In this document: in pieces, positions 44,880 to 57,758 of the stretch
Position numbering within the stretch: the first letter of the stretch is position 1
Layout: each line of letters opens with the position of its first letter
Notes under the pieces: model-generated
The model's input: the letters and a program-made list of their open reading frames with translations, nothing else
Database searches by the model: none
Told to the model about the DNA's origin: nothing
Position numbers and translations under genes: made by a program
Assembly (NCBI RefSeq): GCF_904849725.1
Contig: NC_058524.1
Location: 486,707,763-486,771,762 of the forward strand
Direction of reading: 5' to 3'
Origin: Hordeum vulgare subsp. vulgare
Taxonomy: Eukaryota; Streptophyta; Magnoliopsida; Poales; Poaceae
DNA length: 64,000 bases

Positions 44880-46501
44880 TGATACGTCTCAAACGTATCT
44901 ATAATTTTTGATGGTTTCACGTTGTTATCTTGTCATCTTTGGATGTTTTACGTACCTTTTATATCTTTTTTTGGGACTAACTTATTAATTCAGTGCCAAC
45001 TGCCAGTTCCTGTTTTTTCTGTGTTTTTGGCTCTTTTCAGATCTGAATTTGGAACGGAGTCCAAACGGAATAAAATCCCCGAAATGATTTTTTCCCGAAC
45101 GGAAGAAGATCAGGGGACCTATGGGCCATGCCAGGAGGGCTCCAGGGAGCCCACAAGCCCCCACTCCGCCACCAGGGGGGAGGAGGCGGTGGCAGGGCTT
45201 GTGGCCTCCCTGAGCGCCCCCTGACCTAGATCTTTGGCCTATATATTCCCTAAAATATAGCAAAAACTGAGGGGATCCATGAAAATACTTTTCCGCCGCC
45301 ACAAGATTCCGTTTCTGCGAGATCTCATCTGGAGACCCTTCCCGGTGCCCTGCTGGAGGGGACTTTGGAGTTGGAGGGCTTCATCATCATCATCATCACC
45401 CCTCCAATGACTCGTGAGTAGTTCACTTCAGACCTACGGGTCCGTAGTTAGTAGCTAGATGGCTTCTTCTCTCTCTTGGATCTTCAATACAAAGTTCTCC
45501 ATGATCTTCATGGAGATCTATCCGATGTAATCTTCTTTGGCGGTGTGTTTGTCGAGATCCGATGAATTATGGATTTGTGATCAGATTATCTATGATATAT
45601 ATTTGAGTCTTTGCTGATTTCTTATATGTATGATTGGATTTCCTTGTAAGTATCTCCGAGTCTTGGATTTTGTTTGGCCAACTAGATCTATGATTCTTGC
45701 AATGGGAGAAGTGCTTGGTTTTGGCGTCTTACCATGTGGTGACCTTTCCCAGTGACAGTAGGGGCAGCAAGGCACACATTAAGTAGTTGCCATCAAGGCT
45801 AACAAGATGGGCTCTGTCGTTGATATGAGATTGTCCATCTACATCATGTCATCTTGCTTAAGGCGTTACTATGTTCTTTTGGACTTAATACACTAGATGC
45901 ATGCTGGATAGCGGTCAACTTGTGGAGTAATAGTAGTAGATGTAGACAGTATCGGTCTACTTGTTTTGGACGTGATGCCTATAGATATAATCATTGCCAT
46001 AGATGACGTCACGACTTTGCGTGGTTCTATCAATTGCTCGACAGTAATTTGTTCACCCACCGTCTACTTGCTTTCATGAGAGAAGCCACTAGTAAACACT
46101 ACGACCCCCGGGTCTATTCACATCTATCGTTTCCACTTTCGCTTTTACTTTGCTTTGCTACTTTGTTGCTTTCAGTTCTCACTTGCCGAACAATCTATAA
46201 GGGATTGACAACCCCTTCATAACGTTGGGAGCAAGCTTTTTGTGTTTGTGCAGGATCTTGTGATACTCCTCCACTAGATCGATACCTTGGTTCTCAAACT
46301 GAGGGAAATACTTACCACTACTGTGCTACATCACCCTTTCCGCTTCGAGGGAACACAAACGTAAGGCTCCAAGGCCACGGGGGAAATCCTTTGCATATTT
46401 TCCTAGGAAGTCCCTTAAGGCGTAGCCGTAGCGGAAGGATTCCTGCTGCCGTCGACACGACTATTCCTGGCGCCGTTGCCAGGGAAGCACAGCTGACATC
46501 A
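44880..46501 (+). repeat. 5' LTR of Gypsy element 1
   Basis: 1,622 bp, TGATACGTCTC to GACATCA. TATA-like TATATATT at 45238. Near its end a primer-site-like sequence TGGCGCCGTTGCCAGGGA (46468-46485) lies 44 bp before the true primer site. Confidence 0.9.
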
Positions 46502-46511
46502 GAAGTATTTC

Positions 46512-46529
46512 TGGCGCCGTTGCCGGGGA
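46512..46529 (+). other. Primer-binding site, tRNA-Asp
   Basis: TGGCGCCGTTGCCGGGGA matches the complement of the plant tRNA-Asp(GTC) 3' end over 18 bases, ten bases after the LTR. Confidence 0.85.
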
Positions 46530-46736
46530 GGAGAGATCAAGATCTATCCAAGTAGGTCTCACAAACTCATCTCTTGCATTTACTTTTGTTGCTAGTTGCC
46601 TCTCGTTTTCCTCTCCCCCACTTCACATTTGCTGTTTTCATTTGCCTTTCTCCTTCGCCGTTTTCTTTTGCCTTTGCCGTTTCCCTTTGCCGGTTTTCTT
46701 GCTTGCTTGTGTGCTTGTTTGTTTGTTGAAGTCATC

Positions 46737-48809
46737 ATGGTGAAAACACCAAACTTTGCGACTTCTCGAGCACTAATAATAATGATTTTATTAGTACTCC
46801 GATTGCTCCGCCACTAGTGCGGAATCGTATGAAATCAACTCAGCTTTGCTGAATCTTGTTATGAAAGAGCAATTCTCTGGCCTTCCTAGTGAAGATGCCG
46901 CATCCCATCGCAATACTTTCATTGAGCTTTGTGATATGCAAAAGAAAAGAGATGTGGATAATGACGTGATTAAGTTGAAACTTTTTCCTTTCTCGTTGCG
47001 AGATCGCGCAAAAACTTGGTTTTCTTCTTTGCCTAAAAATAGTATTGATTCTTGGGATAAGTGCAAAGATGCTTACATATCCAAGTATTTTCCGCCGGCT
47101 AAGATCATCTCCTTACGTAACGATATCATGAATTTCAAGCAACTTGATCATGAACACATTGCACAATCTTGGGAGAGGATGAAGCTTATGATTGGAAATT
47201 GTCCCGCTCATGGCTTGAGTTTGTGGATGATTATACAAATCTTTTACGCTGGCTTGAATTTCGCTTCTCGCAATATCTTGGACTCCGCCTCAGGTGGATC
47301 GTTCATGGAAATCACGTTAGGAGACGTTACAAAACTCCTAGACAATATCATGACCAACTACTCTCAGTGGCACACTGAAAGGTCGCTTGCTAGCAAAAGG
47401 GTACACGCCATAGAAGAGATTAACTCGCTTAGTGCTAAGATGGACGAGTTGATGAATTTGGTTGCTAGTAGAAATGCTACCGTAGATCCTAATGACATGC
47501 CACTATCTTCTTTGATTGAGTGTAGCAACGCTAGTTTGGACGTGAATTTTGTTGGTAGGAAGAATTTTGGCAACAACAATGCTTTTAGAGGAAACTATGT
47601 TCCTAGGCCTTTTCCTAGTAACCCCTCTAACAATTATGGAAATTCCTACAACAACACTTATGGAAATCACAACAAATTACCCTCTGATTTAGAGAGTAAT
47701 ATCAAAGAGTTCATCAACTCTCAAAAGATTTTCAATGCGTCCATAGAGAAAAAACTACTCAAAATTGACGATTTGGCTAAGAGCGTTGAGAGGATGTCTT
47801 GTGATATTCATGCTTTGAAAGTTAGATGCACTCTTCCCAAGGTCAACTTGGATGAAACTTTGAAAGCTATGCGTGTCTCCATGAATGAGAGCAAAGAAAG
47901 AACCGCCCAAATTCGCGCTAGGCATGAATGGTTAAAAGGGTGCGTTCTAGTGATGCAAATCACGAAGATCTTAAAGTGCTTGGTGTGTCTCCTCTTGAAT
48001 CTTTGTTTTCGTGTGTCAAACATATTCATGGAGGGGCTGGATATGAATCCACTTTGGTTGAAAAACTCCCCAATGATTCGGAGTCCACCCATCTTGATGA
48101 TAAAGGTGTGGAGAGTGGAGTAGAAGAAGTCAAAATTTTGGGTAGTAATGAAACTCCCACTTTGGATTTCAAGGAATTTAATTATGATAATTGCTCCTTG
48201 TTTGAATGCATTTATTTGATGCAATCCATTGCAAACTCTCCACATGCTTATAGCCACAGCAAAGCCTTTACCGTGCATATCGTAGATGCTATGATGAAAT
48301 CTCTTGAAGAGAAGCTCGAACTAGAAGTCTCTATACCTAGAAAACTTCAAGATGAGTGGGAACATACTATCAAAATCAAGATAAAAAACTATGAGTGCAA
48401 TGCTTTGTGTGATTTGGGTGCTAGTGTTTCCGCGATTCCAAAGTCTTTATGTGATATTCTTGGTTTTCATGAGATTGAAGAGTGTTCTCTTAATTTGCAT
48501 CTTGCGGATTCTACTGTCAAGAAACCCATGGGAAGGATCGATGATGTTCTTATTGTTGCAAATAAGAACTATGTACCCGTGGATTTCATTGTACTTGACA
48601 TAGATTGCAATCCTTCATGTCCCATTATTCTTGGTAGACCTTTCCTAAGGACTATTGGTGCTATCATCGATATGAAGGAAGGGAATATTAGATTTCAATT
48701 TCCTTTGAATAAGGGAATGGAGCACTTTCCTAGAAAGAAAATAAGATTGCCTTATGAATCTATGATGAGGGCTACTTATGGTTTGAGCACCAAAGCTGAC
48801 TATACGTGA
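46737..48809 (+). pseudogene. Gypsy gag-protease with frameshifts
   Basis: The leader ends at an ATG (46737), and a frameshift follows within 30 codons. The gag body is open from about 46795 to 48123: FSLRDRAKTWFSSLPKNSID, DAYISKYFPPAKIISLRNDI and FKQLDHEHIAQSWERMKLMI (Retrotrans_gag capsid region). An Asn-rich segment follows without a zinc knuckle. A -1 frame change near 47930 leads to the protease: NALCDLGASVSAIPKSLCDI (catalytic DLGAS) and CNPSCPIILGRPFL. It ends at 48807-48809, and nothing resembling polymerase follows. The capsid could package RNA, but the frame changes suggest this copy is dead. Confidence 0.85.
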
Positions 48810-48831
48810 TTCCATCACCTTTCGCCTAGCT

Positions 48832-48871
48832 AAGGGCGTTAAACAAAAGCGCTTGTTGGGAGGCAACCCAA
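48832..48871 (+). other. Conserved stem-loop after the gag-protease stop
   Basis: GGGCGTTAAACAAAAGCGCT is followed by the hairpin TTGGGAGGCAACCCAA (48856-48871). The same block occurs in Gypsy element 2 at 60323-60364 on the minus strand, even though the ORFs upstream differ. Confidence 0.7.
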
Positions 48872-51473
48872 CGAATCTATCCTTTTTCTTTCTGTTTTGT
48901 GTTTTACACATTTTCATAATTCTGTTATGGTTGTGTTTTTTGTGTTAATTTTTGCGTTTGTGCCAAGCAAAACCGTTATGATTAGTCTTGGGGATGATCG
49001 TTTGGTCATGCTGGAAAAGACAGAAACTTTCTACTCACGAAAAGAATTTTCATTGTTTTTCTGTAAGAGATTTTGAGTTAATTCTTTTTGCTGCTGATTG
49101 CTACGCAAATTCTTCAGACTTCCGTAAGTTTTCAGAATTTGTGAAGTACCAGAGGTATACGAAATATACAGATTGCTACAGACTGATCTGCTGTTAATAG
49201 ATTCTGTTTTTGTTGTGTTGGTTGCTTATTTTCATGAAGCTATGGATAGTATCGTGGGGTATTAGCCATGGAAGATTGAAAATATAGTAACCCAACATTA
49301 ACATAAGTAGAATTTAAGTTTGTTACAGTATCTAAGGAAGTGGTGGTTTGTTTTCTCATACTAATGTTATCACAAGTTTCTGTTTAAGTTTCGTGTTGTG
49401 AAGTTTTCAAGTTTTGGGTGAAGTTCTTATGGACAAAGAGATAAAGAGTGGCAAGAGCTCAAGCATGGGGATTCCCAAGGCACCCCAAGAGATTCAAGGA
49501 TGCCATAAAATCCTAAGCTTGGGGATGCCCCGAGAAGGCATCCCCTCTCTCGTCTTCAATCCATCGGTAACGTTACTTGGGGCTATATTTTTATTCACCA
49601 CATGTTATGTGTTTTTGCTTGGAGCGTCTTATATCGTAGGAGTCTTTTATTTTTGTTGTGTCACAATCATCCTTGCTGCACACCTAGAGAGAGAGACATG
49701 CACTCACCGTGATTTTGTCGAGCTTCACTTATATCTTTTGGTAGACAATTCAGCTCACATGTGCTTCACTTATATCTTTTGAGCTAGATACTTTTGCTCT
49801 GTGTGCTTCACTTATATATTTTAGAGCACAACGGTGCGTGGGTTGGTAGTTGATCTATGCTTTGAAAGTAGTCTCAAAAGGGGTAGTTATCCAAAGGGAT
49901 ATGAAAACTTCCACCTTCATGTGCATTGAATAGTTAGAGAAGTTTGATTCATCTCAATTAGTTTTGAGTTGTGGTTATGGTAATATTGAAGTCATGCTAG
50001 TATGGTGTTGTGGATCTAGAAATACTTGTATTGAAGTTAGTGATTCCCGTAGCATGCATGTATGGTGAACCGCCATGTGATGAAATCTGAGCATGATTAG
50101 TCTATTGATTGTCATCCTTTGCGTGGCGGTCGGGATCGCGCGATGGTTTATACCTACCAACCCTTCCCCTAGGAGTATGCGTTGATTGCTTTGTTTCGAT
50201 TACTAATAAAACTTTTGCAACAAGTATATGAGTTCTTCATGACTAACGTTGAGTCGATGGTTTAGATGCACTTTCATCTTCCACCATCACTATCTTCTTA
50301 GTGCCGTGCAACTTTCGCCGGTGCACAAAACCCACCATTAGCCTCCCTCAAAACAGCCACCATACCTACCTACTATGGCTTTTTCAAAGTCATTCCGAGA
50401 TATATTGCCATGCAACTGCCACCATGACATGTGCCATCACGTCTACATTGCCATTGCATGATCATAAGATAGCTAGCATGATGTTTCCATTAATGTCTAT
50501 GCCATGCTAGATCATTGTCACGGTACACTACCGAAGGCATTCCATATAGAGTCATAGTTGCTCTAAGTTTTGAGTTGAAAGTGTGATGATCATCATTAAT
50601 GGAGCATTGTCCCATGTGAGGAAATAAAAGAGGCCAAAGAAGCCCACCAAAAAAAAGAGGCCAAAGAGCCCACGAAAAATAATAAAACAAATAAGAGAAA
50701 AAGATAGAAGGGACAATGCTACCACTTTTTCCACACTTGTGCATATTAAGCACCATGATCTTCATGATTGAGAGTCTCTCGTTTTGTCACCACCATATAG
50801 CTAGTGGGAAATTTTTATTATATAACTTGGCTTGTATATTCCAATGATAGGCTTCCTCAAAATTGCCTTAGGTCTTCGTGAGCAAGCAAGTTGGATGCAC
50901 ACCCACTAGTTGTCTTTAAGAGCTTTCACTTACTCTTAGCTCTAGTGCATCATTTGTATGGCAATCCCTACTCATTCACATTGATATCTATTGATGAGCA
51001 TCTCCACATCTCATTGGTATGCCTAGTTAATGTGACTGTCTTCTCCTTTTTGTATTGCAACCTCCACCACATTCCACACCATCTATAGTGCTATAACTAT
51101 GTCTCACGCTCATGTATTGCATGAGAGTTGAAAAGGTTTGAGAAAGTAAAGGTGTGAAACAATTACTTGGACAATACCGGGGTTGTGCATGATTTAAATT
51201 CGTTGTGCAATGATGATAGAGCATAGCCAGACTATATGCTTTTGTAGGTATAACTTTCTTTTGGCCTTGTTATTTTTAAAGTTCATGATTACCTTGCTAG
51301 TTTGCTTGAATTATTATTGTTTCCACGTCAATAGCAAACTATTGTTTTGAATCTAATGGATCTGAACATTCACGTCACATAAAAGGAGTTACAAAGGACA
51401 TCTATGCTAGGTAGCATGAAAGCATCAAAAATTCATTCTTTATCACTTCCCTACTCGAGGACGAGCAGGACTT
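48872..51473 (+). other. Long non-coding interior of Gypsy element 1
   Basis: 2.6 kb with no gene I can support. It is collinear with 57759-60322 of element 2. It contains internal polypurine-tract-like words AAGCTTGGGGATGCC (49515-49529), and ends with ACTCGAGGACGAGCAGG before the polypurine tract. Confidence 0.75.
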
Positions 51474-51488
51474 AAGCTTGGGGATGCT
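51474..51488 (+). other. Polypurine-tract region of Gypsy element 1
   Basis: AAGCTTGGGGATGCT ends exactly at the 3' LTR start. The purine core is TTGGGGATG. Confidence 0.75.
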
Positions 51489-53097
51489 TGATACGTCTCA
51501 AACGTATCTATAATTTTTGATGGTTTCATGATGTTATCTTGTCATCTTTGGATGTTTTATGTACCTTTTATATCTTTTTTGGGACTAACTTATTAATTCA
51601 GTGCCAAGTGCCAGTTCCTGTTTTTTCTGTGTTTTTGGCTCTTTTCAGATCTGATTTTGGAACGGAGTCCAAACGGAATAAAATCCCTGAAATGATTTTT
51701 TCCCGAACGGAAGAAGATCAGGGGGCCTGTGGGCCAAGCCAGGAGGGCTCCAGGGAGCCGACAAGCCCCCACTCCGCCACCAGGGGGAGGCGGCAGTGGC
51801 AGGGCTTGTGGCCTCCCCGAGCGCCCCCTTTCCTAGATCTTTGGCCTATATATTCCCTAAAATACAGCAAAAAATGAGGGGATCCACGAAAATACTTTTC
51901 CGCCGCCGCAAGCTTTTGTTTCCGCGAGATCTCATCTGGAGACCCTTCCCGGCGCCCTGCCGGAGGGGACTTTGGAGTTGGAGGGCTTCTTCATCACCAT
52001 CATCACCCCTCCAATGACTTGTGAGTAGTTTACTTCACACCTACGGGTCTGTAGTTAGTAGTTAGATGGCTTCTTTTCTCTCTTGGATCTTCAATACAAA
52101 GTTCTCCATGATCTTCATGGAGAACTATCCGATGTAATCTTCTTTGGTGGCGTGTTTGTCGAGATCCGATGAATTGTAGATTTGTCATCAGATTATCTAT
52201 GATATATATTTGAGTCTTTGCTGATTTCTTATATGCATGTTTTGATATCCTTGTAAGTCTCTCCGAGTCTTGGGTTTTGTTTGGCCAACTAGATCTATGA
52301 TTCTTGCAATGGGAGAAGTGCTTGGTTTTGGGTTCTTACCATGTGGTGACCTTTCCCAGTGACAGTAGGGGCAGCAAGGCACACATTAAGTAGTTGCCAT
52401 CAAGGGTAACAAGTTGGGCTCTGTCGTTGATATGAGATTGTCCATCTACATCATGTCATCTTGCTTAAGGCGTTACTCTATTCTTTTGTACTTAATACAC
52501 TAGATGCATGCTGGATAGCGGTCGACGTGTGGAGTAATAGTAGTAGATGCAGACAATATCGGTCTACTTGTTTTGGACGTGATGCATATAGATATAATCA
52601 TTGCCATAGATGACGTCACGACTTTGCGCGGTTCTATCAATTGCTCGATAGTAATTTGTTCACCCACGGTCTACTTGCTTTCATGAGAGAAGCCACTAAT
52701 AAACACTACGCCCCCCGGGTCTATTCACATCTATCATTTCCACTTTCGCTTTGTTAATTTGTTGCTTTCAGTTCTCACTTGGCGAACAATCTATAAGAGA
52801 TTGACAACCCCTTCATAGCGTTGGGAGCAACCTTTTTGTGTTTGTGCAGGATCTTGTGATACTCCTCCACTAGATCGATACCTTGGTTCTCAAACTGAGG
52901 GAAATACTTACCACCGCTGTGCTACATCACCCTTTCCGCTTCGAGGGAACACCAACGCAAGGCTCCGAGGCCACGGGGGAAATCCTTTGCATATTTTCCT
53001 AGGAAGTCCCTTAAGGCGTAGCCGTAGCAGAAGGATTCCTGGTGCCGTCGACACGACTATTCCTGGCGCCGTTGCCAGGGAAGCACAACTGACATCA
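51489..53097 (+). repeat. 3' LTR of Gypsy element 1
   Basis: 1,609 bp, 13 bp shorter than the 5' copy because of small gaps (for example near 52750). It ends CTGACATCA followed by the TSD. Confidence 0.9.
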
Positions 53098-53796
53098 GGC
53101 ACGACGCTGCTTGTCGCCATGCTCTGGATAGCGTAGAGCATGCTCTCGGCATCCTCCACGCCCGTGGCAAGCCGCTCCGTTGAGAGCCGCTCTACACGCG
53201 TAATTGATTGGTGACAGTGGTGAAACGGAGCCCCCGAAGACTGCTTTAGCTAACCCAACCTCTGTAAGCACCTACTGAACCTTAATCAACACCAGAATCA
53301 ACCCCGTTGCCGCACCCCTCTCGTACGCCTATAAATAGAGCCCACAGAGTGCCTCCGAAGCCATCCCCTCCTCCGTACCTCACCAAAGCCTTGCAAAAAC
53401 CACTCGGAGGGCTTCGGGAAGGTCATCTTCCCCGCCTCCGGCCGCCCCGATTAGCTTTGGGCTCCGGCTAAATTCACTCAGGTGAGCATGTCCCTGAGGC
53501 CCAAACCTAGCCAGTAAAATCTTAGATCTCCCACCCTTCTAACACACGCTTCAATTCGATGTTCTTAGGCTTCTCCGATGAGATCCATCTTCACCCAAAA
53601 GCGCCCCCCGTCGGAGTTGGAGTTGTCGTCGACGTGGTGCTCACCGGTGATTTCCTCCACCTCCCTTAGTTGCGGAACCATCCCGTGAGTGATTCAGTGC
53701 CCTCCTTTCCCTCGCGTTCACAGCAGATCACCGCCAGCGACGTCACAAGCTCCTCTCGTTGGTGAGGTGATTTCAAACCTAAGTGTGGTGGCCCAC
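53098..53796 (+). other. GC-rich promoter-like sequence right of Gypsy element 1
   Basis: No supported ORF. Contains a good TATA box TATAAATA (53330-53337) followed by CT-rich sequence and a possible splice donor CAGGTGAGC (53479), the layout of an LTR promoter with leader. It continues the interrupted sequence of 43941-44879. It ends where the next LTR starts. Confidence 0.45.
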
Positions 53797-55965
53797 TGTC
53801 AGGGATCTATTTTTATGTGAATCATTTTCCTCTAGGATATTTTGCTAGAGTGCGCCTTCGACCTTGGCTCGCGTAGTTCCACCAGGGCATTTTCTTATTT
53901 TTGGTCACCCCACTAGGTACTTTCTATTTATTACACATTGATCCCTGAACTTCATTCCCTTATAAATTTTAAACTACAAGGGCTTTTGAGTTGATTGTTT
54001 TTGCAAAAAAATATATTTTGTTGTCTATTTTTTTATATTTGTTCAAAAATACTTTGAAACAATTTTGTACTGTTGGTATTTACGTTAGAATCGACGAGTG
54101 TGACGTAGATACCGAAGGGGGAGATGTCGCGGTCAACTTCACCGACCTCGATCCTCACTTCGTCGACCCACACAAGCTATTTGATCAATTGTTGTGACGT
54201 TTGCTAGTAGGATTGCTAATGAAATGCCTCATAAGAACACTTGCATATGATGAACTACTTCATATGAACACCTGCATATGATAAGATTTCTTTCATGACG
54301 AAGATGATCACCAGTGTGATGATGAGAGGTCGTGGATAGCCTAGTCACATGGGACGTGATGGGTTGTGGCACGATCATGCCAGATGCATGACACCCATGT
54401 GGATAAATTTAAAAACTCCAGTGTCGGCATAGATCGAGTCTTGTCAGTGCGTCACCTTACTTTCCATACTACAACACGTCTTTCCGGGAGGGAATACGGT
54501 GTAGTAGGTTGTAAACCTATTATCAGGTACACACCAAGTAGAGGGTCGAGATGAAGGTCCAATGGCCCTGGAATAAAGCCAGTCATCCGGTCAGGGGGCA
54601 TGGGTGTTTCCGGTCTGGGAACGAGAGGGAGGGCACCCCCTTCTAGCACGTGGTAGAAATTTGATTCCGTGCTAATCGAGGATGTTGGTCGCCCCGTCTT
54701 ATAGTTTTTCCCTGGAAGTGTGATTCGGGTGATTCCGGGCCTCACTGGGTAAAAATGGGTGTGTGCTGGTTGTGAGTTTTACTTCTTAAATACCATACAC
54801 GGGATTAGTCTTAGTGACTATGGAAACCCGTTGGCTGTGGGTAAAGAATACACCCTCTGCAGAGTCAAAACTATTCGAGTAGCCATGTCCACGGTCAAGG
54901 ATGACTTGTTGACACGTCAAGTGTCAATCTAAGTGTCGGTCTCTAGAAAATAAGTTTTTTATGAAAGTGCTAAATGTTGACATTTGACTGTGACGATTGA
55001 ACTAACACGATGAAACTTTGTTATATCAAATATCCCGAAGGTTGGTTCTACAACCTGGATATTTATATACCTTTATGCCCTTTCTGTGGTGTCGCTAAGA
55101 AGCCCGGGTGAGGCGAGCATTTACTTTTATGCCCTCTCTATGGTGTCGCTAAGACGCCTGATTGAGGCGAGCTTGTACTTTCATGCCCTTTCCATGGTGT
55201 CGCATCAACGCCCGCCTGTGGCTTGTTAATTTATTACTTTACACTGTATGCGATGTCACTTAGACGACCCATGATGGTTGTTTATTTTTACCCGTTAACC
55301 TTTTGAGGCATCTCTTCAGACACCCGATCGGTACATTTTATCTTCTTGGATATTTCGGGAGGATTACCGCCCGACTTATCTACTCTAACTTAACTTGCTG
55401 TTAATTTTTCTACCATGGTAATTGCGATAATTAACCCTCCATGTAAAGTTTTTGCATTTATCTTATCTTTTGTGCAAGCTGTCTTGCGAGTACTTTCAAA
55501 GTACTCACTGGCTTGTTGATGTGGCCAGATATGGATGAAGGAGACCTCATGGACGAAGAGTACGATAGCGAGTCCGATGCCTAGAGGGGTCCCAGTCAGT
55601 CTTGCGATCTTGGAGACTACAGTTGTATAATTTCACCGCTTCCGCCATCATGAATAAATCATCGAGCCTCACTCTGACGCTTGGCATGTAGTAGTACTTA
55701 AGCTATGTCACTTCACTCTGATGTGACATGCCTACCTTTTTATGCAGGCAGTAGAGCTACCCATGACTAGTGTGATATATCCGCCCTTATGCTAAGTATG
55801 GGTCTGTTCTAATAACTACTGAGCGGCCTCCGCTCTTCCCTATTTAATATCAAGTACTACTGGTTTTCTATATCAAGTTGGTCTATCACTGTGAATGATT
55901 TTCTACACTAGTGACATTCATGGCTGATTTCCGATAATTATATTATTTGGAAACCGGTCCTGACA
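53797..55965 (+). mobile_element. 5' LTR of a further Gypsy-type element, 2,169 bp
   Basis: Begins TGTCAGGGATC and ends CCTGACA, perfect TGTCAGG/CCTGACA ends. A Met-tRNA-like primer site follows after four bases. Inside, 55070-55260 has three copies of the block ATGCCCTTTC-type / GGTGTCGCTAAGA. The interior continues at 55966-56050 and 63085-64000. The 3' LTR must lie beyond the window. Confidence 0.75.
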
Positions 55966-55969
55966 ACCT

Positions 55970-55982
55970 TGGTAACAGAGCC
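55970..55982 (+). other. Primer-binding site of the 53797 element
   Basis: TGGTAACAGAGCC, one mismatch from the Met-tRNA site TGGTATCAGAGCC (one base differs). Confidence 0.7.
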
Positions 55983-56050
55983 ACACAGACTGTTGGAAAC
56001 CATTAGGTGCGATCCCTAACCGGATTAACAAATTTAATTGAGTGTGCTAC

Positions 56051-57743
56051 TGCTACTGCAACAAAAGACCTTCCAACGGCGCCAGAAATAGGCACGTTGT
56101 CGGGAAATTATCTTGACGTGCTCCTTCCCAGCAACGGCGCCCGAAATAGGAGTGTTACTTGATACTCCTCAGCAACGGCACCAGGAATCCTTCAGCTGCG
56201 GCTAAGCCTTAAGGGACTTCCTAAGCAAGTATGCAAAGGATTTCCCCCGTGGCTTTGGAGCCTTGCGTTGGTGTTCCCTCGAAGCGGAAAGGGTCATATA
56301 GCACAGCGGTGGTAAGTATTTCCCTCAGTTTGAGAACCAAGGTATCAATCAAGTGGAGGAGTATCTCAAGATCCTGCACAAACACAAAAGCTTGCTCCCA
56401 ACGCTATGAAGGGGTTGTCAATCCCTTATAGATTGTTCGCCAAGTGAGAACTGAAAGCAACAAAGTAACAGCCAACGTAAAAGCGGAGGTGTAAACGATG
56501 GATGTGAATAGACCCGGGGGCCGTAGTGTTTACTAGTGGCTTCTCTCATAAAAGCAAGTAGACGGTGGGTGAACAAATCACTGTCGAGCAATTGATAGAA
56601 CCGCGCAAAGTCGTGACGATATCTATGGCAATGATTATATCTATAGGCATCACATCCAAAACAAGTAGACCAATACTTTCTGCATCTACTACTATTACTC
56701 CACACGTCGACCGCTATCCAGCATGCATCTAGTGTATTAAGTCCAAAAGAACAGAGTAACGCCTTAAGCAAGATGACATGATGTAGAGGGATAATCTCAA
56801 ACCAATGATGAAAACCCCATCTTTTTACCCTCGATGGAAACTACTTAATGTGTGCCTTGCTGCCCCTACTGTCACTGGGAAAGGTCACCACATGGTAGAA
56901 CCCAAAACCAAGCACTTCTCCCATTGCAAGAATCATAGATCTAGTTGGCCAAACAAAACCCAAGACTCGAGATACTTACAAGGATATCAAATCATGCATA
57001 TAAGAAATCAGCAAAGACTCAAATATATATCATAGATAATCTGATCACAAATCCACAATTCATCGAATCTCGACAAACAAACCGCCAAAGAAGATTACAT
57101 CGGATAGATCTCCATGAAGATCCTGGAGAACTTTGTATTGAAGATCCAAGAGAGAGAAGAAGCCATCTAGCTACTAACTACGGACCCGTAGGTCTGAAGT
57201 GAACTACTCACGAGTCATTGGAGGGGCGATGATGATGATGAAGAAGCCCTCCAACTCCAAAGTCCCCTCCGGCAGGGCGCCGGGAAGGGTCTCTAGATGA
57301 GATCTTGCGGAATCGGAAGCTTGCGGCGGCGAAAAAGTATTTTCGAGGCTCCCCTGATTTTTTGCTGAATTTTTGGGAATATATAGGCCAAGGATCTAGG
57401 TCACGGGTCGGCCAGGGAGGCCACAAGCCCTGCCACCGCTGCCTCCCCCCTGGTGGTGGAGTGGGAGCTTGTGGGCTCCCTCGAGCCCACCTGGCTTGGC
57501 CCACAGGCCCCCTGATCTTCTTCCGTTCGGGAAAAATCATTTCGGGGTTTTTATTCCGTTTGGACTACGTTCCAAAATCAGATCTGAAAAGAGCCAAAAA
57601 CACAGAAAAAACAGGAACTGGCACTTGGCACTGAATTAATAAGTTAGTCCCAAAAAAGATATAAAAGGTACATGAAACATCCAAAGATGACAAGGTAACA
57701 ACATGAAACCATAAAAAATTATAGATACGTTTGAGACGTATCA
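56051..57743 (-). repeat. 3' LTR of Gypsy element 2
   Basis: 1,693 bp, the same length as its partner. The U5 end carries three primer-site-like motifs that element 1 lacks in this arrangement. Confidence 0.9.
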
Positions 57744-57758
57744 AGCATCCCCAAGCTT
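57744..57758 (-). other. Polypurine-tract region of Gypsy element 2
   Basis: Minus strand TTAAGCTTGGGGATGCT directly before the 3' LTR, the same as in element 1. Confidence 0.75.

Larger units (their letters stand above)
44880..53097 (+). mobile_element. Non-autonomous Gypsy element 1, 8,218 bp, TSD GGCAC
   Basis: LTRs at 44880-46501 and 51489-53097 flank an interior with primer site, gag-protease, a long non-coding region and polypurine tract. GGCAC is duplicated at 44875-44879 and 53098-53102. No RT, RNase H or integrase is present, so it resembles TR-GAG type non-autonomous elements. Confidence 0.9.

Noticed and set aside
47920..47945. Programmed -1 frameshift between gag and protease of Gypsy element 1
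   Set aside because: The local TTAAAAGGG does not form a canonical slippery heptamer in the gag frame, and another frame break lies near the gag start. An ordinary mutation is more likely.
49414..49782. A 122-codon open frame with a hydrophobic segment, also present at 59414-59782 in the other Gypsy copy
   Set aside because: By eye about 16 base changes separate the two, of which about 13 alter the amino acid. That ratio is what neutral drift gives, and the frame opens with TTG. I treat it as chance, not a gene.
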